A DNA stretch of 64,000 nt from Sphingomonas koreensis (GCF_002797435.1 NZ_PGEN01000001.1:1492501-1556500); one strand, 5' to 3'; counted from the stretch's first letter, positions 1-9,990 are shown. Program-made: numbers and translations. Notes: generated by a model from the letters alone, not told the origin.

Positions 1-342
1 CCCGTTGTGACGGCCGATCCCGGCGGCATCTGGTCGAACAATCCCGACGGTCGAATCCGCGTGGCCAACTGGTCGAGCAAGGCGGATGCGCGCGTCGTCG
101 CGCAGGCGATGTACGAGGATATGGTGACCGATATCGGCCCGGAGCTCGGCAAGGTCACCGCCCGTCCCTTCACGATCCTCTATGCCGCCGGCGTCGGAGA
201 GGCGCGCGCCAAGGCGCTGTGGGAGCCGCCCTTCGCCGGGACCCCGGCCAAGCTGGTCGCCGTGCCGGACAGCTATCACTTCATCATGCTCGACCAGCCG
301 GCGCGTTTCGCGGCCGAAGTGAAGGCGTTCCTCGCCGAGTGA
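1..342 (+). CDS. Alpha/beta-hydrolase-like protein, C-terminal part (gene starts before the window)
   Basis: The frame is open to the left edge, so only the last 113 residues are seen before TGA at 340-342. The visible end contains DSYHFIMLDQPARFAAEV, which matches the close of an alpha/beta hydrolase: the His encoded at 277-279 would be the catalytic His, followed by the usual 'D.P..F...v..FL' helix. The nucleophile elbow lies outside the window, so the substrate cannot be named. The gene converges on fsa, and a perfect hairpin starts 18 bases after its stop. Confidence 0.72.
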   Translation, partial: PVVTADPGGIWSNNPDGRIRVANWSSKADARVVAQAMYEDMVTDIGPELGKVTARPFTILYAAGVGEARAKALWEPPFAGTPAKLVAVPDSYHFIMLDQPARFAAEVKAFLAE

Positions 343-359
343 GTCGCCGGACAGCAAAA

Positions 360-394
360 GGGCCATCCCGGCACGCCGCCGGGATGGCCCTTCT
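360..394. terminator. Bidirectional Rho-independent terminator between the hydrolase and fsa
   Basis: Left arm 360-372 and right arm 378-390 form a perfect 13-bp stem (GGGCCATCCCGGC and its complement) with loop ACGCC. TTCTT follows on the + strand, and on the - strand the stem is followed by TTTTGC. It lies between two convergent genes and can serve both. Confidence 0.9.
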
Positions 395-415
395 TGTATC
401 CGGATCGCGGAGCGA

Positions 416-1069
416 TCAGCCGATGGTCTGGCCGGTCTTCGCCCAATCGGCGAGGAAGCCTTCGATTCCCTTGTCGGTCAGCGGGTGCTTGACGAGCTGG
501 CGGATCACTGCGGGCGGCGCGGTCATCACGTCCGCGCCGAGCTTCGCCGACTCCAGAATGTGGATGGGATGACGCACCGATGCGACGAGGATCTCGGTGC
601 CGAAATCGTAATTGTCATAGATCAGGCGGATATCGCTGATCAGTTCCATGCCGTCGAAGCCGATATCGTCGTGGCGGCCGACAAAGGGCGAGACGAAGGT
701 CGCGCCCGCCTTGGCGGCGAGCAGCGCCTGGTTTGCGGAGAAGCAGAGGGTGACATTCACCATCGTGCCGTCGTCGGTCAGCGCCTTGCAGGTCTTGAGG
801 CCGTCGATCGTCAGCGGCACCTTGACCGCGACATTGTCGGCGATCTTCCGCACCACTTCGGCTTCGCGCATCATGCCTTCATGGTCGAGCGCGACGACCT
901 CGGCCGAGACCGGGCCGTCGACGATCTTGCAGATCTCGGCCACCACTTCCAGGAAGTCGCGCCCCGCCCTGTGGATCAGCGAGGGGTTGGTGGTGACGCC
1001 GTCGAGCAACCCCGCCTCCGCCAGCTCGCGAATGTCGTTGGTATCGGCGGTATCGGCAAAGAACTTCAT
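416..1069 (-). CDS. fsa: Transaldolase / fructose-6-phosphate aldolase family protein
   Basis: A 217-residue protein, the usual length of the short transaldolase/FSA family (cytosolic TIM barrel). It opens [16 protein letters not shown] and carries the Schiff-base Lys in VAVKVPLT (Lys83, equivalent to the Lys about residue 85 in E. coli FsaA), plus TTNPSL near residue 26 and SPFVGRHDD in the second half. The family either transfers dihydroxyacetone between sugar phosphates or cleaves fructose 6-phosphate; sequence alone does not separate the two. It is divergent from the DUF2490 gene and ends at a bidirectional terminator. Confidence 0.92.
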   Translation of the reverse strand: MKFFADTADTNDIRELAEAGLLDGVTTNPSLIHRAGRDFLEVVAEICKIVDGPVSAEVVALDHEGMMREAEVVRKIADNVAVKVPLTIDGLKTCKALTDDGTMVNVTLCFSANQALLAAKAGATFVSPFVGRHDDIGFDGMELISDIRLIYDNYDFGTEILVASVRHPIHILESAKLGADVMTAPPAVIRQLVKHPLTDKGIEGFLADWAKTGQTIG

Positions 1070-1090
1070 GGCAAGGCCTTCTGTGCAAAT

Positions 1091-1108
1091 GTGTGACAGT
1101 CGTGTGAC
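1091..1108. promoter_or_regulatory. Two GTGTGAC repeats, 11 bp apart
   Basis: GTGTGAC occurs at 1091-1097 and 1102-1108 in the space between the divergent fsa and DUF2490 genes. An 11-bp spacing puts both half-sites on one DNA face, as at OmpR-type response-regulator sites. No binding protein can be named. Confidence 0.35.
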
Positions 1109-1183
1109 GGCGTGCTAGTCGCGCGCCCGTTCGCGCTGCCCTCTATCACCGGAAGGCGGTCAACGCATAGCCTGGATCCACTG

Positions 1184-1855
1184 ATGTCACGCCTTCTGAT
1201 TTGTGCTTTCCCGTTGTTGCTGCTGCCTGCCGCCGCGATGGCACAGGATCACGACAGCGAATTGTGGATCACGGGTTCCGCCAAGATCGCGGTGTCCGAT
1301 CCCACCGACGTCGAATTCGAATCGATCAACCGCTTCAGCGACGATTCGGGCGGCCTGTACGAGATCGAGCTCGCCGGCAGCGTTGCGCATGAAATATCCA
1401 AGGGCGTCACGCTCGGTGGCGGCTATGTCCGCGTGGTCAATTATTCGCGCGGGAAGGTGACCCGGACCGAAGACCGGTTCCGCGTCCAGCTCGGCCTGTC
1501 CGGCAATGCCGGTCCGTTCAAGCTGTCGGGCCGGATGCGGCTCGAGCATCGGTCGCGTTCGGACGGCGACGATACCGGCTATCGTCTGCGCCCGCAGATC
1601 AAGGCGTCGCTTCCGCTCGGCAAGAGCGACTTCAGCCTGGTCGGCAGCCATGAAAGCCTGATCGCCCTCAACGATACCGACTGGGGCGAGAAGGCCGGCT
1701 ATGACCGGATGCGCAACATGGTCGGGGTGAACTGGAAGGCCAGCAAGCTGCTGTCGATCGAGGGTGGCTATCTGAACCAGTACCGCTTTGCGCGCGGCAA
1801 CAGCCGCGACACGATGGATCATGCGCTGGCGGTGACGGTCGGCCTCAGCCTCTAG
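1184..1855 (+). CDS. DUF2490-like outer-membrane/secreted protein
   Basis: The start at ATG 1184 gives MSRLLICAFPLLLLPAAAMAQ, a clear signal peptide with cleavage after AMA; the frame is open further upstream but without a signal-like start. The mature ~200 residues alternate polar and hydrophobic positions with many Gly/aromatic residues and end in GLSL, as in a small outer-membrane beta-barrel. The pattern (LWIT..., RLEHR, GYRLRPQIKASLP, EGGYLNQYRF) resembles DUF2490 proteins, whose function is unknown. It sits 82 bp upstream of priA on the same strand. Confidence 0.75.
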   Translation: MSRLLICAFPLLLLPAAAMAQDHDSELWITGSAKIAVSDPTDVEFESINRFSDDSGGLYEIELAGSVAHEISKGVTLGGGYVRVVNYSRGKVTRTEDRFRVQLGLSGNAGPFKLSGRMRLEHRSRSDGDDTGYRLRPQIKASLPLGKSDFSLVGSHESLIALNDTDWGEKAGYDRMRNMVGVNWKASKLLSIEGGYLNQYRFARGNSRDTMDHALAVTVGLSL

Positions 1856-1937
1856 TCGGCGCACGGCCCCGGCGCATCGCCTTCGCCGCGTTCGATAGCG
1901 CTTTCCAGCATCGGCAGGAATGCCGATATGGGGCGCA

Positions 1938-4103
1938 ATGTCCCGCGCCCGCGTCATCGTCCTCAACTCCGCGCTCGGCCCGCTCGACTATCGCGTGCCG
2001 CACGGCATGGCGGTGGAGCCGGGGTCGATCGTCGTCGCCCCGCTCGGGCCGCGGCAGCTCGTCGGCGTCGTGTGGGAGGCCGAACGGCTCCCGGTCGAGG
2101 AGATCGGCGACAACCGCCTGCGCAATCTGATCGGGGTCGCCGACGCTCCCCCGGTCCCCGCACCGCTCCGCCGCCTGGTCGAATGGACCGCCGGCTATTA
2201 CCTCGCGCCGCTCGCCTCGGTGCTGCGGATGGCGCTTTCCTCCACGTCGGCGCTGGAGGGCGGCCGGACCATCGTCGAGTATCGCGCGACCGGCGAAATG
2301 CCCGGGCGGATGACCGCGCAGCGCGAACAGGCGCTTGAGCGGATCGGCGACCGGCAAGGCCTGATCCGCGAGCTGGCGACCATCGCCGACGTATCCGAAG
2401 CCGTGATCCGCGGTCTCGTGAAGATCGGCGCGATCGAAGGCGTCGCGGTCGATCTCGACACCCCCTACCCGATGCCCGATCCGGCCTTCGCCCCGCCCGC
2501 ACTGTCCGATGTCCAGGCCGAAGCCGCCGCGACCCTGCGCGGCGCCGTCGCTGCCGAGACCTTCCAGCCCTTCCTGCTCGACGGCGTCACCGGATCGGGC
2601 AAGACCGAGGTCTATTTCGAAGCCGTCGCCGCCGCGATCGACGCGGGCAGGCAGAGCATCGTCCTCCTCCCCGAGATCGCGCTGACCGAACCCTTCCTCA
2701 AACGCTTCCACGCGCGGTTCGGGGTCGAGCCGGTGGCGTGGCATTCGGGCCTGCGCCAGTCGCAACGCCGCCGGGCCTGGCGCGCGATCGCCAGCGGCGA
2801 GGCGCTGGTCACGGTCGGCGCGCGCTCGGCCTTGTTCCTCCCCTACCCCAATCTCGGCCTGATCGTGGTCGACGAGGCGCACGAGACCAGCTTCAAGCAG
2901 GAGGAAGGCGTCCATTATCACGCGCGCGACGTCGCGGTGATGCGCGGCCATTTCGAACGCTGCCCGGTGGTGCTCGCCAGCGCCACCCCGGCGATCGAGA
3001 CGCGCCAGCAGGTCGCGCTCGGCCGCTATACCGAGGTCAAGCTTCCCGGCCGCTACGGCGCTGCGGAAATGCCCGATATCGAGGCGATCGACCTGCTCGC
3101 CGAGCAGCCCCCACGCGGCCGCTGGCTCGCCCCCCGTCTCGTCAAGGCGATCGATGAGGCGCTCGAGCGCAAGGAACAGGCATTGCTGTTCCTCAACCGC
3201 CGCGGCTACGCGCCGCTCACCCTGTGCCGCACCTGCGGCCATCGCTTCCAATGCCCCAATTGCACCGCGTGGATGGTCGAGCATCGCCTCATCGGCCGCC
3301 TCGCCTGCCACCATTGCGGCCACGCCATCCCGACCCCGCGCGCCTGCCCGGAATGCGACAGCGAGGACAGCCTGGTCGCCTGCGGCCCGGGCGTCGAGCG
3401 CATCGCGGACGAGGTCGCGGCGCTGTTCCCCGACGCCAAGACCGCCATCGTCACCTCGGACACGATCTGGTCCCCCGCCAAGGCGGCGGAGTTCGTCAAC
3501 CGGATGGAGGCGGGCGACATCGACATCGTCGTCGGCACCCAGCTGGTGACCAAGGGCTATCACTTCCCCAATCTGACGCTGGTCGGAGTGGTCGACGCGG
3601 ACCTTGGCCTCGAGGGGGGCGACCTGCGCGCGGCCGAGCGCAGCTTTCAGCAGATCATGCAGGTCGCCGGGCGTGCGGGGCGCGGCGAGAAGCCGGGCAC
3701 CGTCCTCATCCAGACCCACAGCCCCAAGGCACCGGTGATGCGTGCCTTGGTCAGCGGCGATGCCGAGAGCTTCTATGCCGCCGAGACGCAGGCACGGCGC
3801 GAGGCCGGCGCGCCGCCCTTTGGGCGCTTCGCCGCGATCATCGTATCGAGCGAGGACAAGGACGCCGCGCTCGAAACCGCCCGCCTGATCGGCCGCGCCG
3901 CGCCTCAGGTGGAGGCGATGCAGGTGTTCGGCCCCGCTCCCGCCCCGCTCGCCATGCTGCGCGGCCGCCACCGTTTCCGCCTGCTCGTCCATGCCCGCCG
4001 CGCGCTCGACGTTCAGGATGTGATCCGCGACTGGCTCGGCGGCATCGAATGGTCCGCCAAGGTACGCGTCGTCGTCGATGTGGACCCCTATAACTTCCTC
4101 TAG
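1938..4103 (+). CDS. priA: Primosomal protein N' (replication restart helicase PriA)
   Basis: 721 residues from ATG 1938 (MSRARVIVLNSALGPLDYRV); an in-frame ATG at 1920 would add six residues and is less like the family. PriA is a 3'-5' superfamily 2 helicase that reloads the replisome at stalled forks. Visible in order: the N-terminal 3'-end binding domain, Walker A GVTGSGKTE (about residue 217), the DEAH box VVDEAHE (about 311), then a zinc-binding insert with eight Cys between about 430 and 477 (CRTCG, CPNC, CHHCG, CPEC), and the helicase C-lobe with QVAGRAGRGEKPG. All key motifs are intact. Confidence 0.97.
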   Translation: MSRARVIVLNSALGPLDYRVPHGMAVEPGSIVVAPLGPRQLVGVVWEAERLPVEEIGDNRLRNLIGVADAPPVPAPLRRLVEWTAGYYLAPLASVLRMALSSTSALEGGRTIVEYRATGEMPGRMTAQREQALERIGDRQGLIRELATIADVSEAVIRGLVKIGAIEGVAVDLDTPYPMPDPAFAPPALSDVQAEAAATLRGAVAAETFQPFLLDGVTGSGKTEVYFEAVAAAIDAGRQSIVLLPEIALTEPFLKRFHARFGVEPVAWHSGLRQSQRRRAWRAIASGEALVTVGARSALFLPYPNLGLIVVDEAHETSFKQEEGVHYHARDVAVMRGHFERCPVVLASATPAIETRQQVALGRYTEVKLPGRYGAAEMPDIEAIDLLAEQPPRGRWLAPRLVKAIDEALERKEQALLFLNRRGYAPLTLCRTCGHRFQCPNCTAWMVEHRLIGRLACHHCGHAIPTPRACPECDSEDSLVACGPGVERIADEVAALFPDAKTAIVTSDTIWSPAKAAEFVNRMEAGDIDIVVGTQLVTKGYHFPNLTLVGVVDADLGLEGGDLRAAERSFQQIMQVAGRAGRGEKPGTVLIQTHSPKAPVMRALVSGDAESFYAAETQARREAGAPPFGRFAAIIVSSEDKDAALETARLIGRAAPQVEAMQVFGPAPAPLAMLRGRHRFRLLVHARRALDVQDVIRDWLGGIEWSAKVRVVVDVDPYNFL

Positions 4104-4155
4104 CGCTGCCGAACCCCTTTGGCTTAGCGTCCGCGACTGGAAGAAGGGGGCCGGG

Positions 4156-5727
4156 ATGATTCAGCGGATGATCGCTCTGGCGCTGGCGTTGTTCACGCCG
4201 GCCGCGGCGCAGGCGGATTGGCACGAGGCAAGCACCGACCATTTCGTGGTCTATTATGACGGAAGCGCTGAGCGGGCGGGCCGTTTCGCCGCGAATCTCG
4301 AGCGGTTCGACAAGGCATTGCGCGTAGCGCGCGGCATCCCGGCGACACCGCCGGGCGCCGCCAATCGCGTCACCGTCTATGTCGTCAGCAGCACCGACGC
4401 GGTCGAGGCGCTGTCGCGCAGTAGCAACGTGGCCGGTTTCTATATCGGCCGCGCGGGTGGCCCGCTCGCGGTCGTGCCGCGCAGGGCGGGTGACGGCGAC
4501 AAGAACGACCTGTCGGCCAACGCGGTGCTGCAGCATGAATATGCCCACCATTTCATGTTCGCCAACTGGCCGGGCGCGGCCTTTCCGAGCTGGTTCATCG
4601 AGGGTTTTGCCGAGTTTCACGCAACCGCGGTGGTCGATACCGACGGCGGCGTCGTCCTGGGTGCGCCGCCGCAATATCGTGCCCATTCGATCCTGGACGG
4701 GAACTGGCTGCCGCTCGACAAGCTGCTGGTCGCTGAAACGCTGAAGCTGAAGCCCAATGAACGCAGCGGGCTCTACGGACGCGGCTGGCTGCTGACCCAT
4801 TATCTGAGCTTCAGCGACAAACGCCCCAAGCAGCTCGCCGGCTATCTCAATGCGATCAATAGCGGAAAGACGTCGCTCGAGGCGGCGCTGGTGTTCGGTG
4901 ACCTGAAACAGCTCGACCGTGAGCTCGAACGCTACAAGCTGTCCCGGTTCGCGATGCGCAAGGTGTCGGCCGAAGCGATCAAGCTCGGCGAGGTGAAGGT
5001 CCGCGCGCTGGGCCCGGGCGAAGCAGCAATCATGAGCGTGCGGATCCGCTCGAAAGTCGGGGTGAATGCCGAAACCGCGCCCGGCGTTTACGCTCGCGCG
5101 CTCAAGGCGGCCGCGCCCTATCCCAACGACCCTGCCGTTCAGGTCGTGCTGGCCGAAACAGCCTATGACGCACGCGATTATGCTGCGGCCGAGGCGGCCG
5201 CGGATCGCGCGATCGCCGCCGATGCCAAAGCGATCGACGCTCGTCTCTACAAGGCGATGGCCCGGATGGCGGTCGCGCGTCGAGCCAAGGATCGCACCCC
5301 GGCGACCTGGAGCGCGATCCGCAAGATCATCACTGCCGCCAACCGCCTGGATCCCGATGATCCCGAGCCATTGATCCTCTTTTACCGCAGCTATGCGATG
5401 GCCGGGCTGCCGCCGACCGAGAACGCCAAGAAGGGGCTGATATATGCCTTCCACCTTGCACCGTTCGACATGGATTTGCGCATGAACGCGGCAATGATGC
5501 AGCTGCGCGACGGCAAGCAGGCCGAAGCGCGCGAGATGCTTCGGCCGATTGCCTATAATCCGCATGGCGGCTCGCGCAGCACGGCCGCAGCCAAGATCAT
5601 CGCGCGAATCGATGCCGGCAACGCCGAGGCGGCCGATATCGAAGCCGAGCCGGACGAGGACGAAGATGCCCATCCGGGCAAGGAACCGGGCAAGGATGGG
5701 GACAAAGCGGGCGGTCCGCCGGTCTGA
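4156..5727 (+). CDS. Secreted HExxH metallopeptidase-like protein with TPR-like C-terminal half
   Basis: Start ATG 4156 has AAGAAGGGGG just upstream and gives a signal peptide (MIQRMIALALALFTPAAAQA). The 523-residue protein carries LQHEYAHHFMF around residue 125, a HExxH zinc site, followed by WFIEGFAEFHA, whose Glu is the likely third ligand (gluzincin layout). From about 300 on it is Ala-rich helical sequence with TPR-like repeats. The tail is acidic and low-complexity (EAEPDEDEDAHPGK). The gene lies 52 bp after priA and 52 bp before a secreted serine protease, so they may be co-transcribed. Substrate and exact peptidase family are not recognised. Confidence 0.8.
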   Translation: MIQRMIALALALFTPAAAQADWHEASTDHFVVYYDGSAERAGRFAANLERFDKALRVARGIPATPPGAANRVTVYVVSSTDAVEALSRSSNVAGFYIGRAGGPLAVVPRRAGDGDKNDLSANAVLQHEYAHHFMFANWPGAAFPSWFIEGFAEFHATAVVDTDGGVVLGAPPQYRAHSILDGNWLPLDKLLVAETLKLKPNERSGLYGRGWLLTHYLSFSDKRPKQLAGYLNAINSGKTSLEAALVFGDLKQLDRELERYKLSRFAMRKVSAEAIKLGEVKVRALGPGEAAIMSVRIRSKVGVNAETAPGVYARALKAAAPYPNDPAVQVVLAETAYDARDYAAAEAAADRAIAADAKAIDARLYKAMARMAVARRAKDRTPATWSAIRKIITAANRLDPDDPEPLILFYRSYAMAGLPPTENAKKGLIYAFHLAPFDMDLRMNAAMMQLRDGKQAEAREMLRPIAYNPHGGSRSTAAAKIIARIDAGNAEAADIEAEPDEDEDAHPGKEPGKDGDKAGGPPV

Positions 5728-5779
5728 GCTGCGTCCGTCCCGCTTGAACCGCCGCTGCTTTTAACCGAAGGCAACGGTC

Positions 5780-7333
5780 ATGGCGTTCTATCCTGCCCTG
5801 CAGATTCGGGCTCTCGCGGCGTGGCTGCTTGCCGCGGTGCTGGCATTGCTCGCGCTGACCGTTCCGGCGCGTGCCGACGATATCTCCGCCGCCGGGCGCG
5901 GGGTGGTGCGGATCGTCACCATCGCGACCGCGGAGGGCGAAGTGGTCGGCTTCGGCCATGGCAGCGGCTTTGCGGTCGCTCCCAACCGCGTGCTCACCAA
6001 CGCTCATGTCGTGGAGGCGGCCGAACGCTATCCCGGCAATGTGATGATCGGCATCGTCCCGTCGGAGGGCGACAAATCCTATCAGGGCCGGCTGATCGCG
6101 ATCGATTCGGACCGCGATCTCGCGCTGGTCGAGTTCGGCGGCATCCGCCTGCCCCCGCTCACCTTCTACAACGGCCCGGTGAGCGAGGGCGATGCGATGA
6201 TCGCGCTCGGCTATCCGGGCAATGTCGATCTCGCCACCGCCCGCTCGGCGATGGACTTCATCACCCCGCTCTCGCCGATCCGCTCGCAGGGCGTGTTCTC
6301 CGGCCGCCGTAATCTCCAGGGCGTCAATGTCCTGCTTCACACGGCGGGGATCGCACGCGGCAATTCCGGCGGCCCCCTGCTCGATCCGTGCGGACGCGTG
6401 CTCGGCGTCAATGCGGCGGTGACACGCAGCGAGGAAGGCGACGCCAGCTTCGGCTTCGCAGTCGGCAATGACGAGGTCGCGGCATTCCTGCGCGCCGCCG
6501 GGCAGCCGATGCCCGTGAACGGCGTCGCCTGCACCAGCATCGCCGACCGGCTGGCGCAGGACCGCAGCGAGGCGGAAAAGGCGCGCGCCGCCGACGAAGC
6601 CAAGGCGCGCGAAGATGCAGCACGCTCCGCTGCCGACCGCGAAAGCGCGCTCGACAAGGCGCTGATCGACAATTTCACGATGCGGGAGAACTTCATCGCC
6701 GGCGCCGGCCTGTTGCTGGTGCTGGGGGTGGCGAGCCTGGGCGTGGCGGGCTTCCTGCGCACGCAGGGCAAGCGGCGCGAGAGCATCTGGGCGGCGAGCG
6801 GGGGCGGCGTGCTCGTGCTGGCGGCGTTCATCCTGTTCTTCGTGCGGCCTGCCTTCGATCCCTCCGCGATCGCAAGCGCGGCCCGCGTCAGCGTCCCGCC
6901 GCCCGCCGTGCGGACCGGCGGGCTCGGCAAGATGGTCTGCACGATCGACCCCGCCCGCTCGCGCGTCACCGTATCGAGCACGCAGGACATCAACATCGAC
7001 ATCAACCCCGATGGCTGCGTCAACGGCCGCACCCAATATGCCGAGACCGGCCAGCAGAACTGGCAACGCATCCTCGTGCCTGATGAGGAACAGACGGTTT
7101 CGGTGCTCGAATATGCGCCCGCGACGCGCACCTATTCCACCACCCGCTACCTGCTCAACGCCAGCCAGATGGCCGATGCACGCCGGTTGCGCACCGGCGT
7201 GAAGATCAAGGCGTGCTCGGCCGATCCGGCCGGCCGCGCGGATCTCGCCGCCAAGCAGCAGGCGGTCCGCACCGCCTTGCCGCAGGTGTTCAACGAGCGG
7301 CTGGTCTACAGCTGCAAGCCGGCGGGGGAATAA
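5780..7333 (+). CDS. Trypsin-like serine protease with two transmembrane segments
   Basis: 517 residues. An N-terminal signal/anchor (to about residue 33, PARA) precedes a trypsin/HtrA-type fold with His76 (TNAHVVE), Asp113 (DSDRDLALVE) and Ser196 (ARGNSGGPL), so the triad is complete. No PDZ domain follows; instead a charged, Ala/Glu/Arg-rich helical linker (about 256-304) leads to two hydrophobic segments (about 305-327 and 338-358) and then a ~150-residue C-terminal domain with paired Cys. This order suggests an inner-membrane protein with the protease outside the cytosol. The stop overlaps the next start (TAATG), so translation is coupled. Confidence 0.85.
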   Translation: MAFYPALQIRALAAWLLAAVLALLALTVPARADDISAAGRGVVRIVTIATAEGEVVGFGHGSGFAVAPNRVLTNAHVVEAAERYPGNVMIGIVPSEGDKSYQGRLIAIDSDRDLALVEFGGIRLPPLTFYNGPVSEGDAMIALGYPGNVDLATARSAMDFITPLSPIRSQGVFSGRRNLQGVNVLLHTAGIARGNSGGPLLDPCGRVLGVNAAVTRSEEGDASFGFAVGNDEVAAFLRAAGQPMPVNGVACTSIADRLAQDRSEAEKARAADEAKAREDAARSAADRESALDKALIDNFTMRENFIAGAGLLLVLGVASLGVAGFLRTQGKRRESIWAASGGGVLVLAAFILFFVRPAFDPSAIASAARVSVPPPAVRTGGLGKMVCTIDPARSRVTVSSTQDINIDINPDGCVNGRTQYAETGQQNWQRILVPDEEQTVSVLEYAPATRTYSTTRYLLNASQMADARRLRTGVKIKACSADPAGRADLAAKQQAVRTALPQVFNERLVYSCKPAGE

Positions 7334-7812
7334 TGCGCTGGCGTCCGATGGCCGCGGCCGATCTCCCGGCAGTAACCGCGATCTCCGCCGAGGTACATGG
7401 GCGGTATGCCGAGCCGCTCGACGTCTATGCGGAACGGCTGCTTCTGTGTCCGGCGGGATGTTTCGTCTGCGAGGGTGACGGGGTGGCACAGGGGCTGCTG
7501 GTGACGCACCCCTGGCTCCGTTCCGCACCGCCGCCCGCGCTTGGCGCGATGCTGGATCAGCTCCCCGCCCCCGCAGACACCTGGTATCTTCACGATATCG
7601 CGCTGCTGCCCGGCACGCGCGGGCTGGGCATGGGGCAGGCGGCGGTCGCACTGGTCGACGACCTGGCACGCAAGGCCGGCGTGCAGGACATCACCCTTGT
7701 CGCCGTCAATGGCGCCGACCGTTTCTGGGCAGCGCAAGGCTTCGACTACACCGGCGCAAATGCCGGCGGCTATGGGCCGGGCACCCATGTCATGCGCCGC
7801 CCCGTCGACTGA
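7333..7812 (+). CDS. GNAT-family N-acetyltransferase
   Basis: 159 residues starting at the ATG that shares its A with the stop of the preceding protease gene (TAATG). The pattern MRWRPMAAADLPAVTAIS at the N terminus and the acetyl-CoA loop region LHDIALLPGTRGLGMGQ followed by a helix match the GNAT fold; the end (FWAAQGFDYTG) is the usual beta-bulge close. The substrate is unknown. It runs convergently into the DUF1203 gene with 76 bp between stops. Confidence 0.85.
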   Translation: MRWRPMAAADLPAVTAISAEVHGRYAEPLDVYAERLLLCPAGCFVCEGDGVAQGLLVTHPWLRSAPPPALGAMLDQLPAPADTWYLHDIALLPGTRGLGMGQAAVALVDDLARKAGVQDITLVAVNGADRFWAAQGFDYTGANAGGYGPGTHVMRRPVD

Positions 7813-7888
7813 GTCCGCGGCTGGTCCTTCTTCGCGCCGCCGCAGCACCACCAGTCCGGCGATCGCTGCAAGCCGGCGGGCCAACGCC

Positions 7889-8356
7889 TCAGGCGCGATC
7901 GACCCGCGCAGCGAAACAGCCGCGCCGTGCATTGTGGACATGGAGATAGGCAGTGCGCGGATCGGCGAACATCCGCGCGATCTCCGCCTCCAGCCCCGCG
8001 CCGTCGAGCACCTCGGCATCGATCATCATGTCGTCCGCATCGAACGCGCGTACCGACAGCAGGCGTATGCGCAACTGCTCCGGGACCGCGGCTTCGTAGC
8101 GCGCCGGCGCATGCGCACCTTCCGCGAGGAAGATCGCATGGCGCGAGCGATAGGGCGTATCGACCGGCAGATGCTCGTGATTGACCAGCAGCACTGCTCC
8201 GCCGGGTTCGACATCCTCCAGCGTGACGCGGCACGGATAGCCGGGCTTGGCGTCGGCGATCATCCGCACCGCCCCCTGCGTCGCCAGTTCGTCGCTGGAA
8301 AGACCATAGAGATGGACGAACGGCGCCGGATCGAGGCCGTGGATGACATAGCTCAT
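7889..8356 (-). CDS. DUF1203 family protein
   Basis: 155 residues. The sequence follows DUF1203: a YPCRVTLEDVEPGG core, VNHEHLPVDTPYRSRHAIF in the middle and a C-terminal DPRTAYLHVHNARRGCFA. The family has no established function that I know of. Its ATG overlaps the ada stop by the ATGA signature at 8353-8356, so it is translated with ada and probably belongs to the same alkylation-damage operon. Confidence 0.82.
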   Translation of the reverse strand: MSYVIHGLDPAPFVHLYGLSSDELATQGAVRMIADAKPGYPCRVTLEDVEPGGAVLLVNHEHLPVDTPYRSRHAIFLAEGAHAPARYEAAVPEQLRIRLLSVRAFDADDMMIDAEVLDGAGLEAEIARMFADPRTAYLHVHNARRGCFAARVDRA

Positions 8357-9387
8357 TCCGTCACTCCTTCGCGGCGGCGCAGCACCTTCTTCCGATCGAC
8401 GCCATAGGCGTATCCGCCCATGCTTCCGTCGCTGCGCTGGGCGCGGTGGCAGGGGATGACCACTGCGACATTGTTGGCGCCGCACGCCGTGCCCGCCGCG
8501 CGCACCGCGCCGGGGCTGCCCGCCGCCACCGCGAGCTGGGCATAGCTCACCGTCTCGCCCGGCGGAACCGCGCGTAGCGCTTGCCACACGGCCTCCTGGA
8601 ACGCGGTGCCGCGCACGTCAAGCGGCAGATCGGCATGGCGGCCCGGCTGCTCGACCTCCGCCACCACCTGCATCGCCAACGCCGCCAGCGCCGCCCCGCC
8701 CGGCACGATTTCCGCACGGGGGAAGCGCGTGGCAAGGCTCAGGCTATCCTCGTCGAACGCGACCCGGCACAGCCCCTTGTCGGTCGCAGCGATCAGCAGC
8801 GCGCCCAGGCTGGTGTCCGCCACGATCCAGCGGATCGTCATCCCCGCGCCGCCGTTGCGCCAGGCACTCGGCGTCATGCCCAGCCGTGCATTGCTCGTCT
8901 CGTAGAAGCGGCTGGGCGCCGAATAGCCCGCCTCGTAGATTGCGGTCGTCACATTGTCCTCGGCGGTCAGCGCCTCCGCAGCGCGCCGGGCGCGCAGCGA
9001 TCGGGCATAGGCCGCTGGGGTCACGCCGGTCGCGCGCTTGAACAATCGCTGGAAGTGGTGCGGCGCATAGCCGACATGGTCCGCCAGCGTGTCGAGCGTC
9101 ACCGCATCCTCCGCCGCCTCCAGCAGCGCGACGGCCTTGGCCACAGCGATCCGCTCGCGCCCGATCTCGTCGGGTTTGCAGCGCAGGCAGGCGCGCAGAC
9201 CCGTGGCGCGCGCACTCTCCGCATCCGGGAAGAACACCACATTCTCGCGCTTGGGGTGCCGTGCCGCACAGCTCGGCTTGCAATAGATGCCGGTGGTCAG
9301 CACGCCTGCGATCACCCGCCCGTCATAGGCGCGGTCGCGGCGCTGGAACGCTTCCCAGGCTTCATCGTCGGGGATCATCTTGCTCAT
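8353..9387 (-). CDS. ada: Bifunctional Ada: DNA methyl-phosphotriester/O6-methylguanine methyltransferase and AraC-type activator
   Basis: 344 residues from [14 protein letters not shown] (ATG at 9385-9387); the open frame extends 22 residues upstream without a better ribosome site. Domain 1 has the four zinc Cys of AdaA in GIYCKPSC...RACLRC, the first being the methyl acceptor from phosphotriesters. Domain 2 is an AraC-type helix-turn-helix ([21 protein letters not shown]). Domain 3 is the O6-alkylguanine transferase with the acceptor Cys in VIPCHR. All three parts are intact, so it should both repair DNA and activate its own operon on methylation. Confidence 0.95.
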   Translation of the reverse strand: MSKMIPDDEAWEAFQRRDRAYDGRVIAGVLTTGIYCKPSCAARHPKRENVVFFPDAESARATGLRACLRCKPDEIGRERIAVAKAVALLEAAEDAVTLDTLADHVGYAPHHFQRLFKRATGVTPAAYARSLRARRAAEALTAEDNVTTAIYEAGYSAPSRFYETSNARLGMTPSAWRNGGAGMTIRWIVADTSLGALLIAATDKGLCRVAFDEDSLSLATRFPRAEIVPGGAALAALAMQVVAEVEQPGRHADLPLDVRGTAFQEAVWQALRAVPPGETVSYAQLAVAAGSPGAVRAAGTACGANNVAVVIPCHRAQRSDGSMGGYAYGVDRKKVLRRREGVTE

Positions 9388-9504
9388 GGTGCCGATATAG
9401 GCGTCCGGCACAAGCACTGCTTCCCGGCGCTTGCGTCCAAACATGATTGGCAAATCCCGTCCGGCTCTCTAGGGGGACGCTTTCCCGCAACGCAGGGGCA
9501 AGGA

Positions 9505-9990
<486 letters not shown>

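Noticed and set aside
1845-3992. A 715-codon - strand frame across priA
   Set aside because: Antisense shadow of priA, whose helicase and zinc motifs are intact.
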